Origin: Proteobacteria bacterium TMED61
Lineage (GTDB): Bacteria; Pseudomonadota; Gammaproteobacteria; Arenicellales; UBA868
Reading direction: 5' to 3'
DNA length: 34,490 bases
NCBI GenBank assembly: GCA_002171735.1
Contig: NHDO01000041.1
Location: 130,854 to 165,343, forward strand
A model generated the notes under the pieces. It was not told the origin of the DNA and made no database searches. It worked only from the letters and a program-made list of their open reading frames with translations. The position numbers and the translations under genes are program-made. Below are positions 1 to 8,446 of this stretch, piece by piece (the first letter of the stretch is position 1; each line of letters begins with the position of its first letter).

Positions 1-275
1 TCGACAATGCCCGCAACACACTCAAGAAGCCAGGGTTGTGGCCACTCAGCAGACCAGGCGCCAACGCGAAACTGTTCAATCAGGATCACCTCGTTGCGCA
101 CAGGGTCGAAGGGCAGGACGGCGGCCACTTCGCCGCGCTCCATTACTTCTCTTGAAAGTGAATCTGTCCAATCACCGTCGTATTGCTCATGTGTCAACAG
201 ATAGCGGGTGACCTTGAGATAGCCATCGCTGATTCGTTCCTGGTTCTTAACCTTTACCCGATAGGGATCAGCCAT
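1..275 (-). CDS. nudF: ADP-ribose pyrophosphatase, NudF-like Nudix hydrolase (5' part only)
   Basis: The reverse strand from the ATG at 275-273 reads MADPYRVKVKNQERISDGYL and stays open to the window edge, giving about 91 residues. It contains a stretch close to the N-terminal half of E. coli NudF: an ERGEVAAVLPFDPVRNEV segment, then LIEQFRVGA and PWLLECVAG. In this family these lie just before the Nudix box, which falls outside the window, so catalytic residues cannot be checked. Family members hydrolyse ADP-ribose to AMP and ribose-5-phosphate in the cytoplasm. The start lies 4 nt after the amidase stop codon, so it is probably the third gene of a prolyl-tRNA-editing/amidase/Nudix transcription unit. 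The ribosome site is weak, consistent with translational coupling. The family call is good; the exact substrate is less certain. Confidence 0.85.
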   Translation of the reverse strand, partial: MADPYRVKVKNQERISDGYLKVTRYLLTHEQYDGDWTDSLSREVMERGEVAAVLPFDPVRNEVILIEQFRVGAWSAEWPQPWLLECVAGIV

Positions 276-279
276 CAGA

Positions 280-1689
280 TCAGGATCTGTTTGGCAATGG
301 CGGTACACCCAGGCGCTCGTGCCCTGGTCCCAGAATGCCCTCAATACAGGCCGCGACCGCAAGCAGTTGCTCTTCGTGACCATGGGGTGCCATCAACTGC
401 AGCCCAACCGGCATCTGGTTCGCATCAAGGCCCACCGGCACGGTGATTGCGCAAAGCCCCAAATAGTTGGCCGGGCAGGTGTTTCGAAGTGCGCCCATAT
501 TCTTCGGGCGATAAGCCTCAACCGTCTGTACATCTTCAACTGCAGGCGGCGAGACAGCAACGGTGGGGCTGACCATCACCTGACAGGAGGAAAACCGCTC
601 GGCCGCGCTGCGACTCAACTCGCGAAGGCGTCGACGACGATGAAGATACTCGCTGGCGCTGATGGACCCACCGTCCCGGATGCGCGAAGAAACTACCGGA
701 TCGAGTGTCTCGCGCCATTGCGGTGCGGTCGAGGAAAGCATCTCGTCGATCTCGGCGGCGACGACACTGCCCACCTTCAGAAGTTCTATCGACGGGGCGG
801 CCTCGGGAAGCGCCGCGCTGACCGTCTGAACGCCAGCTTGTCCCAGTGTTTTTAGAGCTTCATCTACTGTTTCGCTGATCCCAGGATCACAGTCGTCCCA
901 CAGGGCGGATTCGCCTGTGCCAAGCACAAAGTCTGCGGGTGTGCATCGGGCAATCTCGCGCGCTAGCCGCGGTCCGTAACTTCGCTGATGAGGATCGATG
1001 GCAGAAAAGGCAGTAACAGTATCGGCAACACTTCTCGTCAGAATGCCGGCGGTATCCAACGTGGGACTGAGCGGGAAAATACCGGAGACAGGCCAGCGGC
1101 CATAACTGGTCTTTAAGCCAACATTTCCGGTCACGCTCGCGGGAATCCGTACCGAGCCCGCAGTGTCGGATCCCAAGGCAACCAGCGCGGTACCCTCACA
1201 CAGGCTGACTCCCGCGCCGCTGCTGGAGCCTCCAGGAGCGCGATGGGTATTTGCGTCCCAGGGATTTCTGGGGGTTCCCCAATGACTGTTGACACCCAGT
1301 CCGCCAAAAGCGAACTCAACTGTGTGTGTCTTGCCGGAAAAAACAGCGTGTTGGGCACGCAGACCACTGATGAGATCACCCTCGGCCTGCCAGGGTGGAG
1401 GCATCGGTGCCGGGGAGCCCGCGAAGGTCTGCGTACCATTAACGCCGTAGAGGTCCTTAACCGAAATGGGGATACCCTGTAGTACGCCTGAATCCTGGGC
1501 ATTGGCAAAAGCCGCATCGGCAGTACGGGCCTGCTCCAGAGCCAGTTCCGGTGTCCATTCCCGGTAAGCGTTCAGCGAGGCCTCGTGGGCATCGATACAG
1601 TTCTGGGTGAGTTCGACGGCGCTCAGCGATCCGTCCCGCAATGCTTGGGCAATGGCAGCGAGGCTCATATTCCGGATAGGTTCAGACAT
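280..1689 (-). CDS. Amidase-signature family hydrolase
   Basis: A 469-residue amidase-signature enzyme that hydrolyses a carboxamide; the substrate is not predictable. The Ser-cisSer-Lys triad is visible with normal spacing: Lys78 in GIPISVKDLYGV, cis-Ser156 in APGGSSSGAG, and the probable nucleophile Ser179 in GSDTAGSVRIP. This matches the roughly 79/154/178 spacing known for GatA. It is unlikely to be GatA itself, since no gatB or gatC lies nearby. The frame extends upstream to 1776, but the ATG at 1689 gives a normal family N-terminus (MSEPIRNMSL) and overlaps the stop of the upstream prolyl-tRNA editing gene by 8 nt, so I chose it. A NudF-like gene follows after 4 nt. A second, divergent member of the same family lies at 33043-34332. 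Confidence 0.88.
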   Translation of the reverse strand: MSEPIRNMSLAAIAQALRDGSLSAVELTQNCIDAHEASLNAYREWTPELALEQARTADAAFANAQDSGVLQGIPISVKDLYGVNGTQTFAGSPAPMPPPWQAEGDLISGLRAQHAVFSGKTHTVEFAFGGLGVNSHWGTPRNPWDANTHRAPGGSSSGAGVSLCEGTALVALGSDTAGSVRIPASVTGNVGLKTSYGRWPVSGIFPLSPTLDTAGILTRSVADTVTAFSAIDPHQRSYGPRLAREIARCTPADFVLGTGESALWDDCDPGISETVDEALKTLGQAGVQTVSAALPEAAPSIELLKVGSVVAAEIDEMLSSTAPQWRETLDPVVSSRIRDGGSISASEYLHRRRRLRELSRSAAERFSSCQVMVSPTVAVSPPAVEDVQTVEAYRPKNMGALRNTCPANYLGLCAITVPVGLDANQMPVGLQLMAPHGHEEQLLAVAACIEGILGPGHERLGVPPLPNRS

Positions 1690-2275
1690 GGTCGGTTCCC
1701 TCATGCTCCATGAGCGTGCAGTGTACGCCATCCTCCCCAAAGGTAATGATCTCTGCCTTATGGCCCGTGCGGGCACAGTAAGCGAGTAAGTCAGAAGTGG
1801 CGATGGTGGTCGTTCTCGTGTTGACGAGTGGATGCAAGTAGATAACCTCAGTTTGTGTCAGCACAGAGTCGATGACGAAACGCACAGCACTTGTTATATC
1901 GTTCACAAGGGCAAATGGAGAAACTGATCCGGGTTTTATGCCAAGGTACTGCATCATCCGGGCCTCAGAGGCAAAAGAAAAGCGACCGGCTCCCAAAGCC
2001 TTTGCCAGCATTTTGAGATCGACATTCCTGTCCTCATGGCAACTGACCAGCCACATTTGCCCCTTTTTGTTTCGCAGGAATAAGTTCTTGATATCTCCCA
2101 TACCCCCCGGGGTTACCCTGAGCGTCTTACTGTCTTCTACGGTGAACATGGGTGCATGCTCGGTTGTCGAGGTTTCGATGCCGAGTGACGCCAGTTCCGC
2201 CAGCAGGGCTTTTGAGCTTTTTGGCAGGGAGCCGTCGATCAAGTGACCGGTGGTGTCAGTGCAGGTGTTTCGCAA
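1682..2275 (-). CDS. proX: Prolyl-tRNA editing protein, ProX/YbaK family
   Basis: A protein of up to 197 residues of the YbaK/ProX trans-editing family, which deacylates mischarged tRNA(Pro), typically Ala-tRNA(Pro), in the cytoplasm. Family hallmarks are HAPMFTVEDS near the N-terminus, the conserved KNLFLRNKKG segment, WLVSCHEDRNVDLK, and GIKPGSVSPFALVND. The start is uncertain: the frame opens at a TTG at 2275, but a second TTG at 2242 would give MIDGSLPKSSKALL, closer to typical family N-termini. Neither has a clear ribosome site. The stop overlaps the start of the downstream amidase by 8 nt. The gene is divergent from parC. Family confidence is high; the specific amino acid edited is inferred. 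Confidence 0.88.
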   Translation of the reverse strand: MRNTCTDTTGHLIDGSLPKSSKALLAELASLGIETSTTEHAPMFTVEDSKTLRVTPGGMGDIKNLFLRNKKGQMWLVSCHEDRNVDLKMLAKALGAGRFSFASEARMMQYLGIKPGSVSPFALVNDITSAVRFVIDSVLTQTEVIYLHPLVNTRTTTIATSDLLAYCARTGHKAEIITFGEDGVHCTLMEHEGTDHV

Positions 2276-2297
2276 GGGTTTGAGCCGTAGAGATAGC

Positions 2298-2303
2298 TAT
2301 AAT
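2298..2303 (+). promoter_or_regulatory. Candidate -10 element for parC
   Basis: A perfect TATAAT lies about 50 nt before the parC ATG, in the short gap between the divergent prolyl-tRNA editing gene and parC. No convincing -35 hexamer is found at 16-18 nt: TTGAGC at 2280-2285 is only 12 nt away. The call rests on the hexamer and its position alone. Confidence 0.35.
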
Positions 2304-2352
2304 GGCGATCATCAAGCACGCCATTTTGCCACACTGAAGCCAGAGTTCCTTT

Positions 2353-4653
2353 ATGCCAGCGACTGCCCGCCGCAAAACGAAATCGAAAAGGGCCAGGCGT
2401 CCCTCCCCCAAAGCGCAAGCCAGCCCGCGTAAATATGAGACCGTGCCGGTCTCCGAGTTTACCGAGCGCTCCTACCTGAACTATTCCATGTACGTGGTGC
2501 TGGATCGGGCGCTGCCGAGTCTCGCTGATGGCCTTAAGCCGGTACAACGGCGAATCGTGTACGCCATGTCTGAGCTCGGTCTGGCAGCTTCGTCCAAATA
2601 CAAAAAATCGGCCAGGACCGTAGGAGATGTGCTGGGCAAATTTCATCCTCATGGCGACTCTGCCTGCTATGAAGCGATGGTTCTGATGGCGCAGCCTTTC
2701 AGTTTTCGTTATCCGCTGGTGGATGGTCAGGGTAACTGGGGATCACAGGATGATCCGCGGTCATTCGCTGCCATGCGCTACACCGAGGCTCGGCTCTCCG
2801 CTTTTGCTGAGATGCTGCTGTCAGAACTCGGGCAGGGAACCGTGGACTGGGGGCTCAATTTTGACGGTACCCTGCGTGAACCGCGACTGCTGCCTGCCCG
2901 GCTGCCCAATGTCCTGCTGAACGGTAGTTCCGGTATTGCTGTGGGGATGGCAACCGACATTCCCCCACACAATCTGCGTGAGGTGGTCAGTGCCGCGATT
3001 CGCCTACTGGACAACAGCCGTACCACTCTGGACCAGTTGTGTGAACATGTACAGGGGCCTGATTTTCCGACGGAGGCCGAAATTGTGACGCCGATGGAGG
3101 AGATTCGTGAGGTCTATCGCACGGGATATGGTTCGGTTCGCCAGCGCGCGGTTTGGCGGGAAGAGGGCGCCGACATCGTGATTGCGGCGCTACCCTACCA
3201 GGTATCCGGAGAGCGGATCATTGAACAGGTCGCGACGCAGATGTCATCCAAGAAACTGCCGCTTGTGGATGATATTCGTGACGAGTCAGATCATGAGAAC
3301 CCGACCCGCATTGTGATCGAGCCCCGGTCCAACCGAGTGGATAAAACAGCGTTGATGGATCACCTTTTTGCCACCACTTCGCTGGAACAAAGTTATCGGG
3401 TCAACATGAACATGATTGGTCTGGATGGCCGGCCAAAGGTGTTCGATCTGAAAGGTGCACTCAAGGAGTGGTTGGAGTTCAGGATCACTACCGTCAAGCG
3501 ACGTCTTGAGTTTCGGCTCGACCGGGTGGTCAAGCGCCTGCATATCCTCGACGGACTCCTGATCGCCTATCTCAATATTGATGCCATTATCAAGATAATC
3601 CGCCAGGAAGAAGAACCGAAAAAGGTGCTGATTAAGCGATTCAAGCTGAGTGAAATTCAGGCAGAGGCGATTCTTGAGTTAAAGCTGCGGCATCTCGCCA
3701 AACTTGAAGAGATGAAAATCAATAGTGAGCAGCAGGAACTGGCCCGGGATAAAGCGGAGCTGGAGAAAATCCTGAAGTCACGCGATCGGCTGAAGAAATT
3801 GGTCGGCAAGGAATTGCTCGCTGATGCCGAGGATTTCGGCGATGACCGGCGCTCACCTCTAGTCGTGCGCGAAGCGCCCCAGGCGCTAAGTGAAACTGCG
3901 CTGATTCCGTCAGAACCCATCACCGTGGTGCTATCTCGTAACGGATGGATACGGGCGGCCAAGGGCACAGAGATTGATCCCCGCGAACTCTCCTATCGCG
4001 GTGATGACGGTTATCTGCATTCCGGTCCTGGGAAGACCAACCAGCCTTTGTTGTGTATTGATTCAACCGGGCGCGTATACGGCCTTCGTTCGCATGAGTT
4101 GCCGTCTGCGAGGAGCCTTGGTGAGCCCGTGGCCAAGCAATTGAAGCCGCCTACCGGAGCCACCTTTTGCGGCCTCATGATCGGCGAGAACAGCAGTCGT
4201 TACCTGTTGGCCTCGGACGCAGGATACGGCTTTGTGGCGACCTTGGAAGATTTACTTACCCGTAACAAGTCGGGAAAGGCGGTCCTGAGCGCACGCGGTG
4301 CCGGTGTACTGGCACCTCAACGGGTATTCGAATATGAGGATGACTGGGTCGCGGCGATTACCGATACCGGTCGTCTTCTGATTTTCCCGCTCGCTGAACT
4401 ACCGTTACTGCCAAAGGGCAAAGGGGTGAAGCTGATCAATATTCCGGGCCCACGCCATAAGGCCGGCGAGGAGAAACTTACGGCGGTCGCGGTGTTTCGT
4501 GAAGGCGACGCCCTGCGTCTTTTCGCCGGTAAGCAGAATATGCGCCTTAAGCCCTCGGATATCGATACCTTCGCGGGGTCCCGCGCCCAGCGGGGCAGGG
4601 TGTTGCCTCGGGGTTACCAGCGCCCGACGGCGATCGAAACGATTCCTGCATGA
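2353..4653 (+). CDS. parC: DNA topoisomerase IV subunit A
   Basis: A 766-residue type IIA topoisomerase A subunit, which with ParE decatenates replicated chromosomes. The N-terminal breakage-reunion domain is complete. It includes [20 protein letters not shown], the quinolone-resistance region [12 protein letters not shown] with Ser103 and Glu107 (the drug-sensitive residues, like E. coli ParC Ser80/Glu84), and the catalytic Tyr143 in [12 protein letters not shown] basic, Lys/Arg-rich extension of about 25 residues precedes the conserved core. The C-terminal half is a ParC-like beta-propeller without a clear GyrA box, and 766 residues suits ParC rather than GyrA. The start ATG has a poor ribosome site. 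parE is not in the window. The gene is convergent with the phosphomannomutase gene 55 bp downstream. Confidence 0.96.
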   Translation: MPATARRKTKSKRARRPSPKAQASPRKYETVPVSEFTERSYLNYSMYVVLDRALPSLADGLKPVQRRIVYAMSELGLAASSKYKKSARTVGDVLGKFHPHGDSACYEAMVLMAQPFSFRYPLVDGQGNWGSQDDPRSFAAMRYTEARLSAFAEMLLSELGQGTVDWGLNFDGTLREPRLLPARLPNVLLNGSSGIAVGMATDIPPHNLREVVSAAIRLLDNSRTTLDQLCEHVQGPDFPTEAEIVTPMEEIREVYRTGYGSVRQRAVWREEGADIVIAALPYQVSGERIIEQVATQMSSKKLPLVDDIRDESDHENPTRIVIEPRSNRVDKTALMDHLFATTSLEQSYRVNMNMIGLDGRPKVFDLKGALKEWLEFRITTVKRRLEFRLDRVVKRLHILDGLLIAYLNIDAIIKIIRQEEEPKKVLIKRFKLSEIQAEAILELKLRHLAKLEEMKINSEQQELARDKAELEKILKSRDRLKKLVGKELLADAEDFGDDRRSPLVVREAPQALSETALIPSEPITVVLSRNGWIRAAKGTEIDPRELSYRGDDGYLHSGPGKTNQPLLCIDSTGRVYGLRSHELPSARSLGEPVAKQLKPPTGATFCGLMIGENSSRYLLASDAGYGFVATLEDLLTRNKSGKAVLSARGAGVLAPQRVFEYEDDWVAAITDTGRLLIFPLAELPLLPKGKGVKLINIPGPRHKAGEEKLTAVAVFREGDALRLFAGKQNMRLKPSDIDTFAGSRAQRGRVLPRGYQRPTAIETIPA

Positions 4654-4708
4654 CCCGTTCCTGCTCTACCGTGGCAAGGTCTGAAGACGAAGCCGCCCGC
4701 ATCGCCGC

Positions 4709-6085
4709 TTAGAAAGGCAGCGCCAGTCCTGGGCGCAGCGCCAGAATCTGCTCCCGGTAGAGGTTCTGAATCCGCCGGAGTGCGAGCTCCGTGTCTGCTT
4801 CAAAGCGCAAAATAACGGTTGGCGTAGTGTTCGATGCCCGGGCGAGGCCAAACCCATCTTCAAAATCAACGCGGACCCCATCGATATTGCAGATCTGTCC
4901 ACCCGAAAAGTCGCCTTCGGCTACCAACTCCCCGACCAACGCATGATGTTCCCCCTCCTGCATTTCGATTCGAAGTTCTGGTGTATTCACCGTGTCGGGA
5001 ATTTCAGCAAAGACGGCGCTCGGCAGCCGGGAATCATTCGATAACACTTCGCATAGCCGTGCGGCGGCATAAAGCGCGTCGTCAAATCCGTACCAGCGCT
5101 CCTTAAAAAAGAGATGTCCGCTCATCTCCCCGGCAAAAGCGCCGCCGGTTTCACGAAGCTTCGCTTTTATAAACGAGTGTCCGGTCTTCCACATCAGCGC
5201 GTCACCGCCGGCATGTTTGATGGCTGCCGGCAGCAGTCGCGTGCACTTGACGTCATAGATGATCTTCGCGCCTGGGTTGCGCGACAGGATATCCTGCGCA
5301 AAGAGGATCATCTGGCGATCCGGCCAGATGACCTGGCCGGTGTCGGTCACCACGCCCAGTCGATCACCATCCCCATCAAAAGCGACTCCTAGATCAGCTT
5401 CTTCACGGTGTACGGCTTTGATGAGCGGTGCGAGATTGCCGGCAACGCTGGGGTCAGGGTGGTGATTGGGAAAGGTGCCGTCGACCTCGCTGAAGAGTTC
5501 GACAACCTCACAACCGATATCCCGCATCAGTTGGGGTGCTGCCATGCCGGCAACGCCATTGCCGCAGTCGGTCACCACTCGGAGGGGTCGTTTTAGCCGG
5601 ACGTCCGCAACTACCCGACGCATATATTCGGGAACCACGTCTTCTGTGTGCCGCTGTCCGGTACCAACCGAAAACTCCCGATCCTCAATCCGTTTGCGCA
5701 GGTCCTGTATGCGTTCGGCCGCCAGTGTGTGGGTGCCGATCATGACTTTGAGCCCGTTGTAGTCGGGCGGATTGTGACTGCCGGTGACGGAAACCGCGGA
5801 ACCGATATCAAGTGCCTGAGTTGCGAAATAGGTGAGCGGCGTTGGTACCATGCCAATGTCCACGGCATCGCAGCCAGTGGCACAGATACCTTCCATCAAT
5901 GCCCCCGCAATCGTGGGGCCCGACAACCGACCATCACGACCGACTACCACCGCCCGGTCGCCCGCCGCCAGTGCCTCGGTGCCAATGGCGCGGCCAATCT
6001 GCTCGACGATATCCTCAGTCAGTGACTTTCCGACGATACCGCGAATATCGTAGGCCTTGAAGATTTCGGGATGGGGAACGTCCAT
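4709..6085 (-). CDS. algC: Phosphomannomutase/phosphoglucomutase, AlgC/CpsG type
   Basis: A 458-residue alpha-D-phosphohexomutase interconverting the 1- and 6-phosphates of mannose and glucose. It feeds GDP-mannose and UDP-glucose synthesis for LPS and exopolysaccharide. All four domain signatures are present: N-terminal FKAYDIRG, phosphoserine loop TGSHNP with Ser103, metal loop DGDGDR (Asp237, Asp239, Asp241), sugar loop GEMSGH (320-325), and the C-terminal phosphate-binding RASNTTP. Positions are about five residues short of P. aeruginosa AlgC, consistent with full length. It stands alone on the minus strand, convergent with parC. The symbol follows the P. aeruginosa name; manB or cpsG would serve equally. 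Confidence 0.93.
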   Translation of the reverse strand: MDVPHPEIFKAYDIRGIVGKSLTEDIVEQIGRAIGTEALAAGDRAVVVGRDGRLSGPTIAGALMEGICATGCDAVDIGMVPTPLTYFATQALDIGSAVSVTGSHNPPDYNGLKVMIGTHTLAAERIQDLRKRIEDREFSVGTGQRHTEDVVPEYMRRVVADVRLKRPLRVVTDCGNGVAGMAAPQLMRDIGCEVVELFSEVDGTFPNHHPDPSVAGNLAPLIKAVHREEADLGVAFDGDGDRLGVVTDTGQVIWPDRQMILFAQDILSRNPGAKIIYDVKCTRLLPAAIKHAGGDALMWKTGHSFIKAKLRETGGAFAGEMSGHLFFKERWYGFDDALYAAARLCEVLSNDSRLPSAVFAEIPDTVNTPELRIEMQEGEHHALVGELVAEGDFSGGQICNIDGVRVDFEDGFGLARASNTTPTVILRFEADTELALRRIQNLYREQILALRPGLALPF

Positions 6086-6212
6086 AGGCTGGGGATTGTA
6101 GCCTCAGATTTAGGCAATGCGGTGTCTACTAGACAGAACTCCAAGTATCGTTTAGCCTGTTGTTGAGGAAGTAAAGATGTAGATCAGAGATCATATATGA
6201 CCCTATCTTCAG

Positions 6213-6219
6213 AAGGAGG
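6213..6219 (+). promoter_or_regulatory. Near-perfect Shine-Dalgarno of the binding-protein gene
   Basis: AAGGAGG lies 6 nt before the ATG at 6226 and fully complements the 16S rRNA tail. It is the strongest ribosome site seen in the window and fits the need for more binding protein than permease. A perfect palindrome TCATATATGA at 6191-6200 lies just upstream; its role is unknown. Confidence 0.75.
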
Positions 6220-6225
6220 AGAACC

Positions 6226-7347
6226 ATGACCAAAAGTAAAGAATTTATTGCCCGGCTTCAGGACGGGCAGTTTACCCGGCGTCAGGCGATTAAAGCGCTT
6301 GGGGCCATGGGACTTGTTGTTGGCGCCGTGCCGCTAGGTGTGCGTTCTGCACTCGCTGGCGACAACGCCACGTACTTTACCTGGGGCGGCTACGATGATG
6401 ACGGCATGTTCGCGCCGTATATTGCCCAGCACGGCGGCCCCCCTAACTATGTCACCTACGGTGATGCTGAAGAAGGGCTCACCAAGATGAAAGCGGGCTT
6501 TGTGGTGGACGTTACTCATCCGTGTTCCAACGATATTCCGCGGTGGAAGGATTCAGGTATGTTCCAAGGGATGGATAAAGGCCGTCTCTCACACTACGGC
6601 GATCTTTTTGCGGACCTGGTTAACCTGCCCGGGGCTAATGACAACGCCGGCCAATGGTTTATGCCCTTTGACTGGGGTGCAACCTCGATCACTTATCGTA
6701 CGGATCTTGTTGATCTTCAGGGTAAGGCCGAATCCTGGGAGATGCTGTTCGATCCCCGTTATAAAGGCCGGATCGCCGTGATCGATAGCGCTGCGGATAC
6801 CTGGTACTGCATGGCTATTCTGGCGGGTGTCGATATCGGCAAGCCGCTGACCGGAGATGACATCGACAAAACCAATGCCCTGATGAAGAAACTCCGGCCG
6901 CAAGTGCGGATGTTCACCAACGATATGACATCGCTGCAACAGGCTATGGCCTCTGGCGAAATTGTTATGGCCATCACGTGGAATGAAACGCCGGTCGCGC
7001 TCGCAGGAGAAGGCCATGCTGTGCGCTTCGCAGGACCTAAAGAGGGCGCCCTGACCTGGTGTTGCGGGCTTATGATGCACAAGGATGCGCCGAATCTTGA
7101 CGGGGCTTATGATATTGTGAATGCCATGACGTCTCGCGAGACCGGGGTATACGTTATTGACTGGTGGGGTTACGGTCACTCCAACGCTGCAGCATTCAAG
7201 ATGGCGGACCCGGGTATCCTCGCCCAACTCGGTCTTGATAAAGACCCCATTGCCTATCTCAATGCTGGACATATGGGGGTTCCCCAGTCCGATGAGGTCG
7301 AAACCCGTATCAATCGCGACTTCGAGGCGATTAAGACCGGCTTCTGA
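6226..7347 (+). CDS. Polyamine-type ABC transporter substrate-binding protein, probable Tat export
   Basis: A 373-residue periplasmic solute-binding protein of the PotD/PotF (spermidine/putrescine) superfamily. The N-terminus has a twin-arginine signal: TRRQAIK (Arg18-Arg19), a hydrophobic stretch to about residue 38, and a likely cleavage after SALA (residue 44). The mature part has YFTWGGYDDDGMFAPY near the start, then SITYRTDLV, SWEMLFDPRYKGRIAVIDS and AMASGEIVMAITWNETPVAL, all typical of this group. The group also binds other cationic or amine solutes, so the ligand is open. It heads an importer cluster with two permeases and an ATPase. It is separated from the first permease gene by 181 bp containing a strong hairpin and a candidate promoter. 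Confidence 0.9.
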   Translation: MTKSKEFIARLQDGQFTRRQAIKALGAMGLVVGAVPLGVRSALAGDNATYFTWGGYDDDGMFAPYIAQHGGPPNYVTYGDAEEGLTKMKAGFVVDVTHPCSNDIPRWKDSGMFQGMDKGRLSHYGDLFADLVNLPGANDNAGQWFMPFDWGATSITYRTDLVDLQGKAESWEMLFDPRYKGRIAVIDSAADTWYCMAILAGVDIGKPLTGDDIDKTNALMKKLRPQVRMFTNDMTSLQQAMASGEIVMAITWNETPVALAGEGHAVRFAGPKEGALTWCCGLMMHKDAPNLDGAYDIVNAMTSRETGVYVIDWWGYGHSNAAAFKMADPGILAQLGLDKDPIAYLNAGHMGVPQSDEVETRINRDFEAIKTGF

Positions 7348-7356
7348 TCCCCACTA

Positions 7357-7388
7357 ACCCACTACCTGGCATCAGCCAGGTAGTGGGT
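7357..7388 (+). terminator. Strong hairpin after the binding-protein gene
   Basis: ACCCACTACCTGGC (7357-7370) and GCCAGGTAGTGGGT (7375-7388) form a perfect 14-bp stem with a 4-nt loop, 10 nt after the stop codon. It is followed by CACTTTGC rather than a long T run, so it is not a textbook intrinsic terminator. It may act as a partial terminator or as a 3' mRNA stabiliser that raises binding protein over permease, a known arrangement in ABC importer operons. Confidence 0.7.
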
Positions 7389-7484
7389 CACTTTGCATTC
7401 CCGCAGGAATCGGGGCCAGAGTTTCCGAAGAGGTATTCGACCCTCAACCTGGTCTTAGTCCTTATGAGAATCGTGAGTCACCTT

Positions 7485-7512
7485 TTGACGCTGACGTCAG
7501 TGGCGATATATT
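7485..7512 (+). promoter_or_regulatory. Candidate promoter with spacer palindrome, upstream of permease genes
   Basis: TTGACG (7485-7490) and TATATT (7507-7512) are 16 bp apart, each a 5/6 match to the sigma-70 consensus. The spacer begins with a perfect 10-bp palindrome, CTGACGTCAG (7491-7500), well placed to be an operator. Further TGAC/GTCA half-sites occur at 7477-7480 and 7486-7489. A start around 7519 would leave a short leader before the permease ATG. This would let the permeases and ATPase be expressed separately from the binding protein. Confidence 0.45.
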
Positions 7513-7534
7513 TCCTGTCGGCTTAGGGATGACA

Positions 7535-8446
7535 ATGCCGATGAATAGCACAGAATCCAAAACAGTATCGCAGGTCCGTGACTACGTGAGCCGGCGGCCG
7601 GGATTGCGTGGCTATCTGCTGCTGTCCCCGACTTTAATGATTGTCGGCACGTTGATGCTCATACCAGTGCTTGGGATGGCGGTGATGAGTTTTTGGCAGC
7701 AGACAGGCCATATGGCCTTTGACATGAGCGGTACGCTCAACAATTACGTCGAAGCGCTTACCCGGGACATGTATCGGGTACTCTTTCTTCGGTCGCTGGC
7801 GATCTCAGGTCTGACGACCCTTGTCACAGTCGTGATGGCATTTCCACTAGCGTATTTCATTGCCTTTTATGTCAAGCGCCACAAGATGGTCTGGATCATT
7901 GTGGTTACTTTGCCATTCTGGACGAGTTATCTGCTGCGGGTATTTTCGTGGAAGGTAATCCTGGGCTACAACGGGGCGGTCAACTCAGGCCTGATCTCTC
8001 TTGGGATTATCGGTGAACCACTGACCTTTCTGATGTACAACCCCACGGCGGTGGTTATTACGCTGACACATGCTTGGGCAACCGTCGCCATTTTGCCAAT
8101 TTATGTGTCGCTTGAGAAAATCGATCGGTCTGTTCTCGAAGCGGCAACCGATCTTGGCGACAGCCCCTTTATACGGTTTGTTCGAGTCGTCCTGCCACTC
8201 GCATTACCGGGTATTCTGGCGGCGTCTGTCCTGATCTTTATTCCGACTGTGGGGGATTACGTCACGCCTTCGCTGGTGGGCGGGTCCGACGGCTATATGA
8301 TCGCCAACGTGATTCAATTCCAGTTTGGCCGTGGCAGTAACTGGCCGTCAGGTGCCGCGATTTCCTTAACCGCTATGACCCTTGTGGCTATCCTGGTCGG
8401 CGTCTTTGTATGGTCGGCACGACGACTCAGTGGGAGGCGTACATGA
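7535..8446 (+). CDS. ABC transporter permease, PotB/PotH family
   Basis: A permease of about 303 residues of the binding-protein-dependent type I importer family, with about six membrane segments. The first is LLLSPTLMIVGTLMLIPVLG near residue 30. Later hallmarks are TLPFWTSYLLRVFSWKVILG, typical of PotB/PotH, and the cytoplasmic EAA loop EAATDLGDSPFIRF followed by VVLPLALPGI, which docks on the ATPase. Three in-frame ATGs (7529, 7535, 7541) are possible. AGGG at 7525-7528 best suits 7535, though 7529 cannot be excluded. The stop overlaps the ATG of the next permease gene (ATGA), indicating translational coupling. It should pair with the PotC/PotI-type permease in the inner membrane. Confidence 0.92.
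   Translation: MPMNSTESKTVSQVRDYVSRRPGLRGYLLLSPTLMIVGTLMLIPVLGMAVMSFWQQTGHMAFDMSGTLNNYVEALTRDMYRVLFLRSLAISGLTTLVTVVMAFPLAYFIAFYVKRHKMVWIIVVTLPFWTSYLLRVFSWKVILGYNGAVNSGLISLGIIGEPLTFLMYNPTAVVITLTHAWATVAILPIYVSLEKIDRSVLEAATDLGDSPFIRFVRVVLPLALPGILAASVLIFIPTVGDYVTPSLVGGSDGYMIANVIQFQFGRGSNWPSGAAISLTAMTLVAILVGVFVWSARRLSGRRT

Noticed and set aside
319-855. Forward frame of 178 codons opposite the first amidase
   Set aside because: It runs antisense to a gene with an intact catalytic triad and has no motifs of its own.
280-1689. Assignment of the first amidase as GatA
   Set aside because: Triad spacing matches, but no gatB or gatC is adjacent and the neighbouring genes are unrelated to the GatCAB operon.
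2353-4653. Assignment as GyrA rather than ParC
   Set aside because: The GDSACYEAM region, 766-residue length and lack of a clear GyrA box favour ParC.
6589-7272. Long reverse-strand frame (227 codons) opposite the binding-protein gene
   Set aside because: It lies wholly inside a well-recognised gene and shows no family motifs; an antisense shadow.
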